Assembly (NCBI RefSeq): GCF_021134715.1
Contig: NC_060019.1
Coordinates: forward strand, 6,138,001 to 6,202,000
DNA length: 64,000 nucleotides
DNA from: Daphnia pulex
Taxonomy: Eukaryota; Arthropoda; Branchiopoda; Diplostraca; Daphniidae
Direction of reading: 5' to 3'
In this document: positions 43,440-57,598 of the stretch, one piece after another
Layout: every line of letters begins with the position of its first letter
Numbering within the stretch: the first letter of the stretch is position 1
The notes under the pieces: generated by a model
Database searches by the model: none
Told to the model about the DNA's origin: nothing
What the model saw: the letters and a program-made list of their open reading frames with translations, nothing else
Translations under genes and position numbers: made by a program

Positions 43440-45133
43440 AGTCTGTTCGTGTCAATCAACTTCGGATACAAGTACTTCCCTAGTATTTAATCCAAATTCG
43501 CTACCAAACCGAAAGCGAGTGCGGTCAAAAGAGACCATTCGGTAGCTTTTGTTTCCTTCCAAGAGACAAACCCATCTAAGCTCCAGAAAGACGACATAGG
43601 TGACGACTTCCCTTTCCAATTCGACTTCGCTTTCGAACTGGACTTTGAGGCTTTCCTTTCTCTTGATTACATGATGCAGCTATGTAAATTTAAGTCGTTC
43701 TTTGCTAAACTCGAGAAGGACGCGATCTCCGTCAAAACTGAAAAAGCCCTGATGTCCAAGAAAATAGAAAAATTGGAAAAAGAAGTCGCAAGCAGAATCA
43801 CTCTTCGTAGTGACCTGATGAAGTTGTCCAAGAAGATTATTGCCCAACTCTCACTTGCAGACAAGGATATTCGACTGTTTGAGCTGCAAAATTCTGGGAA
43901 GGCAATTGAAAAACAGCACCCGGCCTCTCCTGTAAACGTCATTTCCGCCCCGTCCCAAAGCAACCCAGCATTCATGCTAAACCTTTCCTTATTGCTAGAG
44001 TAAGGGACTTTGTCTCGATCAGTTCAATCACAGAAAGCAAAATCTACAACTTATTATGTTTGCTAAAGAACAAAGAAGGTCCAGTAGTCCAGCAACTGAA
44101 AAAACATAGCGACAACTCAGTCAAATTGTTCTTCAGAGACGAACAAAACCGTGCTAAAGCGCGAGAGCTTCTGGATCAACCAGAGGCGGAAAGGTCTTCC
44201 AAAATGTTCATGTGCCGGAGAATTGCTACCCAGTCATTCAAAGGTTGAATGGGGTCAGTGGGCTAGACAAAGTTAGGGAGGATGGTGCCAGCAACAATAT
44301 AGATCTATTTAACGCCAGAACTAAACAAAACTGTGCCCTCATCAACAAACTTCAATCCGAAAATCCCCTCTTTAAGGGAAAACTTTCCGGTGTCCGTATC
44401 CTTTTCAATCGTTACGACTATACTTTAGTTAGGCTCAGCCATCGCTGCAAAACAACCCGTGACCATTATTTAGAGCTGGGTTGAATTAAATTAGGGAAAC
44501 TAGCTCACGCAGTCGTTGGAGTTGAAGAAAACAAAGAGGTCAGATTCTGTACTCGCTGTCAAGGCTCGGATAATTATATACAGGTTCTGTAGCAAACCGA
44601 TAACTTGTGGCAAATGCAGCCTTTCCAATGCAGACATTCCACTCAGTCTTGCCCTGTTTCTCGTCCTAATCTCAAGTCCCTGTCCTGTTCTCTAAATCAC
44701 GCGGCTGGCTCGTATGTTTGCTCGGCCCACCTTAAAGCAGTCACCAACTTCGTGAAATACAATTCAGCAGTCCGACCATGAATTGCAACCACTCCTCTTC
44801 CGCTTCAACTTCAGCACTTAACTCTTTTCTAATCAATATAAGGTATTCACGTTGTGCCGCACTTAATAACACTAATCACAATTGATATTAAATCTGGATA
44901 TCGACGTGGTCTTAATTCCTTATGCCGCTGTCTCCTCTTGGTCTTCCTCTATTGAGCTTAAATTTATTCCAGCTGGCTACGTCTCCTTTAATGGTCTCTC
45001 CTCAGAGCATGCCTTTGGTGCTGCCATCATTATCAAAGCCTCAGTAAACGCTTTCTTCTGCAGCTTCGGATTAAGCAATAATTGTTGTGGTATAAAGTTA
45101 CCGAACAACTTGTTTTTCTTCTCTATCTACTGA
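43440..45133 (+). mobile_element. Truncated LINE: gag-like ORF1 and start of the endonuclease ORF
   Basis: ORF1 pieces: a coiled-coil-like stretch at 43671-43960 (KKIEKLEKEVASRITLRSDL), then ESKIYNLLCLLKNKEGPVV near 44035, RAKARELLDQPEAERSSKMF near 44150 and KGKLSGVRILFNRYDYTLVR near 44375. A cysteine cluster follows at about 44545-44750, reading FCTRCQGSDNY, then HSTQSCPVSRP and AAGSYVCSAHLKAVTNF, decayed CCHC knuckles. A second ORF begins near 44778, and NLDIDVVLIPYAAVSSWSSS plus GAAIIIKASVNAF (44888-45060) resembles the start of an apurinic-type endonuclease. Sequence stops near 45133, so the reverse transcriptase is absent. CCHC knuckles plus this endonuclease point to a jockey/CR1/I-type LINE; the clade is not settled. 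Confidence 0.6.
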
Positions 45134-46439
45134 AAATTTTGATCAACTTCTGGTTTTAAAAAACTATTAAAACTACAACCAAATACAAACATTTGACGTA
45201 AACATTTCATGTCAACTTCTCACATTTTTGGATGAGCAAAACTGTTGCAATACGAAACTTTCCATCCTACTCCATTTTCCCTATCTAAAACAAACACATC
45301 AAATTAACAAAACCAAAAAAAAAAAAACATACCATGGGTATGAAGAGAACTCTCTCTCTCTCCATACTCCTGACCGCCCTGATGACATAACTAACTAAAG
45401 GGCTTAAAGGCTAATCATTTCAAAATGATTTAAATTTTTACAACTTTTAAAAAGCAACCTTGATCAATGCCGTTGCACGGCCTCACACATACACACATAC
45501 ACACAGCTAGTTACTCATTTACGGCCTTTTTAAAAAAACAGTTTGTAGAACAAGCATGAGTGCCATCTGGCGGAATAAAAATTTATCACTGAAACCAATT
45601 TTTCTCGTATTCCACACTTCCATCAATAAGCCTAAAACTGTCCGTCGTCATCTCCTCTACAACCTAGAATTAATTGTTTTTGTTTTAATTAAACGGTGAA
45701 AAACGTGTAAATTAACAACGAACCCCCCTCGCTCAGCCCATACCTCTGAGAGGAACAGCGCCATCTTATTGGATGTCGACTGGTGGGTTTGGGGGGTCGT
45801 ATGACATTGAGTTCTGATAGAATCTATCTCTATCGGGAAATTAATATGAAAATGTGAGCAGAACTAAATTTTCTTTTAAATATTATTAGCATTATCATTT
45901 CTGCCGGTAACGACAACTTTATTGCAGTCTCGATTGAGGGCAAGAGTATTAATCGGGCCCTCTTGCATCAATGTCATATTCATGTGATGCATCGCAATGA
46001 TCACAACGGCACTAGGTTTTCCCTGGGCAGCTTAAATAAGCATCAACGGATTTTGAAACTAAAGGATATGATAAAGTTGGGGACAAAACTCGATAGGACA
46101 AAGGGTATAGAATTTTCAATTCAAAGGAAATGATTAACCCAAAACATTAACAAAGACAATATTTTCACAGTAGTCTGCTGATTCACACAGTTTCAACATT
46201 TTATCCATAACCGGTGCGGACAAAAAACCAATCCGTAAACATTTTGGAAAAGAAATAGAAAAAAAAGACTGTATATTCATCGGCCCCAAACGATCACAAG
46301 ATGACAAATAACACTGATAAAACCTGAAGGTGATGGACACGCACCTTTTCAATATGCATAACTAAACAATGATGCATCACGGAATTTTTCTTCTTCAAGA
46401 TTCAGTTCAGTGGTGTGATCAATTTCAATGGTCACCCAA
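45134..46439. other. Intergenic stretch before the gene-rich part
   Basis: It contains ct and ca microsatellites (about 45349-45360 and 45482-45507) and no supported gene. Confidence 0.4.
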
Positions 46440-49571
<3,132 letters not shown>

Positions 49572-50600
49572 CTGCAAGTGTAATTCCCACCTGTGAATTG
49601 AACTGCTGTATTCACTCCACGAAAAAACACTGATAAGAAAAAATATACGTTACAACTTGAACATGAAGCTTTCCAAACGCACAAGAGTGATTGATTGATA
49701 TGTGGTTTTACCAAGTTTTACTACCCCTTGTCCACCCTTGTCTGCTGTAGTCGTCTGCATAGCAACATTGCCAGATATTCTTTTGCGATGTTTCTTTATT
49801 TAATCAATGGCATTTGCCAATTTCCACATTAAATTTTAAAAAAAATAAATCATCTACAATTAATTACAACTATTCTTTCGTACATTTTACCTTTTTAAAT
49901 TATTTAATTGTATATACCCGGCCCATTCAGTTGACTGGCAGCCACCTGTCGGTTAAGAACCGAAGATTCATTTAATAATTCTTAATCTTTTTGAGGTTCG
50001 ATTGATTATGATTAATTCAATAAATGCACACACAAACCGACACAAACTAACTCATTATGTTCATGACGAAAAAAAGAAGTTCATGAGAAATGAAAGTCGA
50101 CACGCATCGGATCATAATCGGATCATTGGCACACATTAGCTCTAATGATCCTGTGCCATGACACACACGCGGGAGGTCCTATAAATTTACACGAATATTT
50201 TTTACAACCGACTTTTCTTCGGTCTCGGTCGGTCTCCGCTGATCGTGAGGCGTCAAACAACGCCAATTGGTTGTGCCTCCCATACGGATGGGAAAAAAAG
50301 AGAACCGGTTGAATCAGAATTAATCTTTTTTGATGCCTAACGATTTTTCGGCTTCGATCCAACGCACTCATGATGAACTTTAAAATTATGACGGTGCTAT
50401 GTGTAGCAAGATTCTTTTTTTTTTAATTCCCAACTTATCAATCTTACCCGGAGCATTGACGATATCCATTACACATTCATGTGTACAAGTATGTATTGAA
50501 GCGCAGAGTGTGTGCTGTGATGTACAGCAGCTATATATAATATAGATAATTCTCTCTCGGCTAGCATTTCTTGTTGGATAGAGCTTACATTTTTCCGTCC
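49572..50600. other. Upstream region of the helicase gene; no further gene seen
   Basis: A minus ATG at about 49761 opens only 16 codons before a gt and does not resemble the helicase N-terminus. A fragment gccacctgtcggttaag near 49942 matches the subterminal repeat of the MULE at 8.2 kb, suggesting an old relic. Confidence 0.35.
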
Positions 50601-51720
50601 GCATGTATGAGCAAAATATAAATACGCACGAAAGCGCAGTGGAATCGCACAAGAGATATACGACAAACAATTTCATCCATCGTCGTCGCTTTTGCAAACC
50701 TTATACATGTGCATTGCATTTGCTATATTCGATCGACTATTTTTTTCTTCCAGGAAAATGGGAAATATACGAGCGTGGTGGCCTTCCAGAAATCGAGAAG
50801 GCCTGTACAGAGTGCGTATCATTTTCAATTAGCGCACACGCTCATTTCGTTCAGATCTAATTTTAAGATGAAACCATACAACAGTTTGTTCCAATAGAAA
50901 AAAAACTATTATACAGCCGCGCAAGTTCGGACTCACTTTATCATACCGTTCTTCTCAATTGGAGGAAACTTGAGGCGTTACTCTCCGCAGTGATTTCTCA
51001 AGCCGCTGGTTGGAACGCGGTGTGTGAGGAGTCTCCAACTGCCATGGATGACCATTGCTGGATGACCATTGCTGGATGACCATCACGCGCCCAATATCGC
51101 GGGAATGGAACCGGAAGACAAAGTGGAAGCAGAAGTCGGAGACGGACAACTCGGTCAGAGTTTTCTCAGTTTTTTAAGCGCAGACATGATTTCTGGTCTC
51201 GATGTGGAGCCATTAGCAGAAACCCATCAGGAACGTTCCGTATGCCAAACCAATTCCACGTCACTTGAAGGCACAATGGAATGAGACTATATGAGAGCAG
51301 TGCTAGTAAGAATCCAGCCATCTTACGCCATCTTACCCACATCCAGCCTATCGTCAGCATCTGGTGTACCGTCTAATGAAGAGGATCACGTCCCCGTTGC
51401 CTTTGGAATGCAACAGTTGGGTCGCGCATCATTGTCCATCGAAGCTGATTCAGAGTTAGAGCGAGCCATTCGTACCGGCGAAGAAGAGTTAAATCAAGTT
51501 GTTTCTTCGATGGGCTTGATCTTCGATGAAGTGACTGTTGAGGAGGAGTAAACTAAACCCAAAGTAGTTCCAACTGGCGAGTACAATCAAGATTGAGAAC
51601 TGGACGAGGACGATTTCTATACGCGCTCTTGAACACCTGTTCTGACGACTCCGGGCTACAATAGGGGTCATTCAGGGATTGGTCCAACACCGACTGCTGT
51701 TCTTCTAGGAGAATTCCTTC
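50601..51720 (+). pseudogene. Unrecognised gene remnant, acidic
   Basis: An acceptor-like tttcttccag before 50757 leads to a short exon. Frames at 51069-51284 and 51291-51551 are acidic (MEPEDKVEAEVGDGQLGQSF, then SIEADSELERAIRTGEEELN), are separated by one stop and shift, and are followed by DEDDFYTRS and TPVLTTPGYNRGHSG-like pieces before a gt near 51726. The style resembles an N-terminal acidic region of a transposase (piggyBac-like proteins have such regions), but no catalytic domain follows, so the identity is open. The 14-base unit tggatgaccattgc is repeated three times at about 51043-51083. Confidence 0.3.
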
Positions 51721-52091
51721 CGAGAGGTAACTAATCTATATAAATAATTCTTATGCACGAATCGGCTTCGATCACCTTTCCCGTTCGCCAAATTTTGGTT
51801 CGAACGGTTTGATACCTTAGATGATTTGTATTGAACGCCATCTAGCTTAGCAATCAAGTAAAATTCAAAAACATTTTACATTTTTGATGGGGATGTCGTT
51901 AAACGTAGCTCAACTGACATTATTCTGCACGTCCCTGATGACTATAGCGTTTCGTTAAATCTTTTATTGATTAATATTCGTCAGTCCAATGATCCTCCCT
52001 ACTCCCTTGAACTGCATTGATCTTTGCAAAGGGTTTTCTTTGGCAAGAACAATTATTTCTTCATTAACTAACCGTGACCTCCAACTTTAAG
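51721..52091. other. Unassigned stretch
   Basis: No frame, repeat or RNA gene was recognised. Confidence 0.3.
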
Positions 52092-52380
52092 TATCTGCTT
52101 TTAATCCTGAATACATGCCCTTGTCAGTTTTTTTTTCAAAGCCATTTTAACATGTCCAAAGCACCAAAGGTCACGGATACGGTTTGTGTGTACTTTAATT
52201 TAGTCTACGACATCGCTTCACACCTATCGGAAGCCAATATGATCCTGAATGCATGCCCTGACAGATTTTTTAAGGCTCTTTTACATGTTCAAGGATTAGA
52301 AGGCAGTTGAGGGTACCGATTTCTGTAGGTTTAACTTAGGTATGACATCGCTCCACCCCTTATCTGAAGCCAATTAGATC
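52092..52380 (+). repeat. Tandem repeat, two copies of about 145 bp
   Basis: aatcctgaatacatgccctt at the start of copy 1 matches gatcctgaatgcatgccctg at 52240, and the phrase tacgacatcgcttcacacct matches tatgacatcgctccacccct. The two copies are diverged by perhaps a fifth. Confidence 0.6.
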
Positions 52381-52629
52381 TTAACAAAAAAAAATCTTTT
52401 TCGATAGCCACCACCCATATTTGTACAGCCCATTTATAAATTTTTAGCGCAGTTCTCACTCATTAACTCAATGTTCAGGAAAGTGTTACTTGCGTGCTAA
52501 AGCTGCGCTAAATTTTTCATATTGTAGTTTAAGATTGAAGTTGCTGTGCTAACATGCCACAAACGTTAAAAGCACCAAGTCTCTGAAAGAATTACGTTTT
52601 CATTTCATTTTGGAAAACCAGGATTTTTT

Positions 52630-53208
52630 TTGTAAAAGATTTACACTACAAGAGCTGGAGGATGGCACGGAAGCTATGGATTCAGATGAAGTCAACTCCT
52701 TAATAAAACAGCGTAAGCTAAAAATATTTTCAATAAAACAATAAAAAGATTTTATGGTATTAATAAAATAACTTCTAAAAATCAGCCACTGTACTACTGG
52801 AGGAACTTACGAGGATTCTTAGGGATATAGAAATGCCAAGAAATGCGGTTCGAATTTCTGACAACATTCAGAACTAAACCGCTCCTTGAGCTGTCGATGA
52901 TTCCTCATTTTCACACTTTGGATCTCACTAGGATGGAGGTAATCTCGAACAATTGTATATCTTTAACTGTAACTCTGTCACTAAAAACGGAATTGAAATT
53001 TTTCTGCAAGAATTGAATCCTTTAAGAGAAATCATTTTGTGTTGCAGTGAGCAATCGGTTTCCAGAATTACACGTGACGATATCGCCAATTGGAACGATA
53101 CAGCGATTTGGATTAAGAAAAATTGGCGCTTCAATTTTATTCTCAAGAGTTATCGCAGATATATATATTTAGGCGGGTACACATGGAAACGCCGGAGAGG
53201 CGAATTTT
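52630..53208 (+). pseudogene. Leucine-rich F-box-protein-like fragment
   Basis: An exon with LQELEDGTEAMDSDEVNSLI ends at gtaagc near 52711. Another piece reads FEFLTTFRTKPLLELSMIPH and FHTLDLTRM, followed in a new frame by EQLYIFNCNSVTKNGIEIFL and LNPLREIILCC. The rhythm of leucines with N-x-x-S-V-T-x-x-G resembles the leucine-rich repeats of F-box/LRR proteins. Frame changes suggest a pseudogene. The family is tentative. Confidence 0.3.
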
Positions 53209-53693
53209 GATCTGTTGTTTAAGGCAATTTGAAAATAAAAAATAATTTCTCTACTTGACAAGATTTCTCTATTTAGTTATTTACTTGTATTTTATTTTCG
53301 TATCTAGAGGTCCCCCCGGAACTTTTTTTTTTTCAAATGACGATTGAAACGTGCTTCTTTTTCTGAAGAGTACGGAAAGTTCTGAAATCCAATTATCAGC
53401 AATGATTAACAGTGTTTTGCTCCAGATAATAAAATAAAGATAAGATAACGAAAATTTTATAGGCTATCTTTTTGTTATCTTTTTTTGATGAGATTAAAAG
53501 AAAAATATACGATATCTTTATGTGATCTTTTCCCAACACACTTAAACTTTATTGATTTTTTGGTAGGCAATATCGGGCAACTTAGATATGGTCTCGTTGC
53601 AAGCATCGTTGGTCGTTGTAAATAGCATTCAAAAACGTTCAAAAATAATTTGTTTAGTCTTTCACTGAAAAAGAGAAGTTAAATTCACACCAT
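53209..53693. other. Unassigned stretch
   Basis: AT-rich and without a supported feature. Confidence 0.3.
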
Positions 53694-53992
53694 TCCCTGC
53701 GCAGATCATACGGTCGGGATCCCACTGCAGATCGTAAACCACGGAGCATGTAATCGTTTGATCGAATTGGAAAGGTTGTCTTTTTAAGATTTCATAGTTC
53801 GCCTGTCTGATGCCGAGTGTTATATTTGAAAATTACGATTATACCATTTATTAAATGGAATTTCGTGTTGCACAAGATTGTGTGATTCAGTACTTACCGA
53901 TCCATCAACTCGCCATCCAATGTCAATCGCCTCATTTATACTTGAGTCATCAAGATTTCCATAGGTAAGTAATAACTGAACTCGACTGTAAT
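53694..53992 (-). CDS. Two candidate exons of an unknown minus-strand gene fragment
   Basis: An exon from about 53982 to 53899 reads VQLLLTYGNLDDSSINEAID and GWRVDGS and ends at gtaagt. A second, from about 53810, reads ANYEILKRQPFQFDQTITCS and VVYDLQWDPDRMICAGNG, then a stop near 53668. The last block has some flavour of a WD repeat strand (YDLQWDPDR). No start or further exons were found, so this may be a truncated copy of a larger gene. Confidence 0.25.
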
Positions 53993-54800
53993 TTTTTCAA
54001 TTCTTAATTCAAAAGACGCTCAAAGCAATAATCGTGGTGGGAACTATGAAATTTGCCGACAACATTCTGAAAACATTTGCAACATCTAACTCGATTGTAC
54101 TTGCGTTCTTTCCTATTCGGTACTGGAAGACACTAATTTAACGCCGACATTCATTGTCGGCACTTTTGCAATCATTTTGGCTACTCTCTTGTATACAACT
54201 ACCAGTGACAATAAGAAGAGTCACCTGTTGCGGTTAACAGGGTCAATGCATTCAATGACACCACTCAAATGTTTATGAAACGATTTTCATTTATAAAAAT
54301 GGCGTTGTTACAATCTATCAAACCTTTGGAAGAGACCTAGTTCATTCATAATTTTTGGGTGCAAAAACGGCTTATCCAATCCATGTCACAGAGTCACAGA
54401 CACTGTTAATTATTTTGTTGTATATGCGATAACACTAAATTAATCAAAAATCGAAATAAGTTCGAAATAACTATGCGCGCCGCTAACTAGTCTTTTCTCT
54501 TACATAAGTGCACCTAAAAATATCAAATTTCTAAAACCGCGATGCAGTTTTAAGTCTTAAAAAAAGACGTTGAATTTCAGCTCGTGACAGTCTTTATCTG
54601 GCTCAGCCCGTCCGTCGAGAAGAAACTCAAAGAAACCTATTATTTAATAATTAACGAATTATTAAAAAGCTAAACAAGAAACAATCCATTCATTATTTTA
54701 CCTGGCTGCTGAGTGCTGACTCATGAGAATTTAAGCCCAAATTTGAGGAACAAGTTGCAGAAATATGCGCAGAGCAGAAAACCTTAAATCACCTTAAATC
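53993..54800. other. Unassigned stretch
   Basis: No coding region, inverted repeat or RNA gene was recognised. Confidence 0.3.
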
Positions 54801-55676
54801 TTATTTGAATGGTTGTTTCTTAACGTTCATAACCAACTGGATTGGCTTGGAGTCAAGCTGATGAAACCAACGCTCGACGATTTTTCGTAATTCCTCGTCA
54901 GTCGTCTATAAAGTCAATAATATAAATAAAAAGCTAATAATAAAGACCAAGAATACATTGGCATACTTCGGTTGAAGGGATATGTATCAACTCCGCAAAG
55001 GAATCAAGTGCATTCAGACGGACGTCGTTATAAGCATGGGTGAATAATGCTCCAATATAGCCTTGATTGCATTATCCAGTTTGGAACCAAGTAGGTAAGA
55101 GTAACGTTAAATTAGTAATGTGTTTAAATAAGAGAATGGTAGACGTCTAATTTTATACCTTGTTGATTCCGGTTGATTCCGAGCGAACTTGCCATCGCGT
55201 TCAGTTGCAATAAAGGAAGTAGTTTCAATAGCAATCATCCTCATTGAAACGTCGGAGTCGTCGATCAAGTTGAACATCGTATTTGTAAAGTTCGGATATC
55301 TGGCTAATACATCCGGTTGAAAATGAGCCAGCGAACCGATAAATTTCATAAGCCCGGGAACGAGCAGGCGAGGCAAGAGGATCTGCAGGAGCCTCGTCCA
55401 AATTACCGGCGAGCTTCTCAATGATTCCTTGTCGCTCGAGATAGTCCCGACCATGTTGGCAAGACGCTAGAGTCGTAATAAGTTCCAATGCGTTCAGCTG
55501 GGACAAGAATGTCTCCCATTAAAACTTCTACCAGAAGGAAACTGATGAGCTCTTTCTCTTCGCAAAATGCCAAGTTTTCTTGGGATGCGCAACAGTAGGT
55601 GATTAGAATATCGTAAACCCTGTAATGGACTTCGTCAGAAGAAAAAGATTTCAAAAGAATTGTTTGTAAACAATAT
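54801..55676 (-). pseudogene. PSMD5: PSMD5 (proteasome assembly chaperone S5b) fragment, truncated and frameshifted
   Basis: The minus strand begins abruptly with LLKSFSSDEVHYRVYDILIT, matching the middle of PSMD5, a HEAT-repeat chaperone of the proteasome base. One extra base near 55504 breaks the frame before QLNALELITTLASCQHGRDY. A second change near 55390 switches to LLVPGLMKFIGSLAHFQPDV and MFNLIDDSDVSMRMIAIETT. A third near 55055 precedes GALFTHAYNDVRLNALDSFA and ELIHIPSTE, where an intron (gtatgc) begins. The last exon reads TDEELRKIVERWFHQLDSKP and stops at 54801 after KKQPFK. Compared with the roughly 500-residue family, about 240 N-terminal and about 90 C-terminal residues are missing. 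Introns are kept, so this is a duplicated, not a processed, pseudogene. Confidence 0.75.
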
Positions 55677-55929
55677 CAGTTATGTTTTCTCCTCTTAAAC
55701 AGGCGACTCGAACCTGTTTGTATACGCTTAATTTCGTCTCGTGCCCTCTCTTGAGAAATAAATTTTCCCCCCAAAAAAGATTCTCACTCGAGACCTTTCC
55801 AACATGATGTATTCAAATACCTTCTCTTATATCGCCCATGTACACGAAAGTGGTCAAAAAATAAACACAAGACAAGTGTTCATAGATGATGGATTGGGTT
55901 CTTCGTAGGTTTTTCGCTTTTCTTCTGGT

Positions 55930-57176
55930 TTAGTAATCGAATTTAAAGTCAAAGTAAGACTGGTCGAATTGATTCAAACGAACGTAACCATCTTCACCAC
56001 CACTGGCGTACGTCTTTCCGTCGGGATGGAAGGCCAGAGAATTGATAGGACCGAAATGGCCCTTGACACGAGCGAATTCTTCTTCGAAAACCAGATGGAA
56101 GAAACGGGCGTCGAACTTGCCGACACGCGTTGAGGTCGTCGTTACGTCCATGGCATCTTGACCACCTCCCAACACCACCTGAAGATTGAAGGAAAACAGT
56201 TAGAATCGATCAACTGAATCATTTAGAAGCTCAAGGATCATACGTGATCCATGATGGGTGAGATGGCGGCACTGTTGACGGGTCGCTCAGTTTTGTAAGT
56301 TTTTAGGCACTCTAACGTTTCGGCGTTAAAGAGTTTTGCAGTGCAATCCTTGGATGCAGTGATGAGGAGAGCTCCGTCTTTGGACAGCTGCATGTCGTTG
56401 ATAGACTTGGCGTGTTCTGAAACCAGGTTGTTCTTCTTGCCAGTTCTGTAGTATAAATAATAAACAGGATTTAGTTTTAAGCACTCAAGGTTACGACAAT
56501 GTCATTCTCACCTGAGGTCCCATTGGGCCAAGTCACCATTGTCGTGACCAGAAATAACAACCTCATCTAGATTACCCCAAACCATTGATGTGGCTTTAGG
56601 GGCATTAGTTAATGGAATTCGCAGGATGGGGTCATTTTCACTGAAGGAAGAGTCAACCGTTCTGACATCAATGATGAAGATCTCTGAAGGGTTACCCATA
56701 GTACTGTCTGTTGAGTAAAGGGCCATGTTTCCACTGTAACTGAAGTTGCATGTACGAACTGAAGTCTTGGCTTCAATTTTACCCAAAGCCTTGCCTAAAA
56801 AAAAACAAAGAAAAGTTTAAGTCGTAATTACGCAATGGGGTCATTTCTCACTGAACATACCAGTTTGGACATCCCAGATCATGAGCATATTATCACCAGC
56901 ACCAGACATGAAACGTTTAGTTTCCCAATCAACATCAATCGCCCATACGACACCCTGATGTCCCTCGTAGGTACCCAATCGTTCTCCATTGACTGAATAC
57001 CAGACACAAGGGTGGTTGTCCTTGGCTGACGAGAAGAGCAAATCTCCATCCCGGTTGTACTTAATTTGCGTGATTGAACGCTCGTGACCGTGAAGCATAA
57101 GAGGTTTCTGTGATCAACAATAACAGTGGATTAATATAATGAAATTAAATAACAGAAATGCACTGAAAATTACCAT
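55930..57176 (-). CDS. eIF3i: Eukaryotic translation initiation factor 3 subunit I (eIF3i)
   Basis: Five exons on the minus strand: 57176-57174 (the ATG alone), 57107-56861, 56794-56512, 56445-56244 and 56178-55930. All junctions have gt-ag and the phases agree, giving 327 residues, against 325 in human. The protein is a seven-bladed WD40 propeller in the eIF3 complex, which loads mRNA and initiator tRNA on the 40S subunit in the cytoplasm. Visible landmarks are [20 protein letters not shown] at the start, [59 protein letters not shown] and [19 protein letters not shown] near the end. The gene is intact. It is head-to-head with RTEL1, with 422 bp between the start codons. Confidence 0.95.
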
Positions 57177-57598
57177 TTTTGTTTATATTAATTGGTCACA
57201 ACTGTAATAATGACGTACACTTCTTTCGGCGTGGGGCGACTGAGGCCTTTCGACGTTTTTACAACACTCGTCTGCCGGCCCTGCTCGATTTTACAGTGTT
57301 GCCACCCACCCACCAAAAAACGAACCATCTTTAATCTTATCAAAACTGTTAAACTTTATACAAAAAAAAAAAAAATTAATTTTTATTCTTTAATCACGCG
57401 TAACGTTAAAATGACACTAGCAAAAATAATTTTACTTTTCGATTTGTTTCAGAGGGCGCTACTCGCTAGGGAAGTTAAAGCAGTTTTAACATCGTCTGCT
57501 ATTCTCATTCAACTATTTTGGCGGGTTCCCTCACATTGCGTGTTCCTTCACATTGCGTGTGTCTCGTGGAACACAATTACCAAAATTATTTATCTAGA
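57177..57598. promoter_or_regulatory. Shared divergent promoter region of eIF3i and RTEL1
   Basis: The 422 bases between the two start codons must hold both promoters and leaders. No TATA box is evident; a run of A lies at about 57361-57373. Open frames inside (for example 57192-57605) run across this region by chance. Confidence 0.5.
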
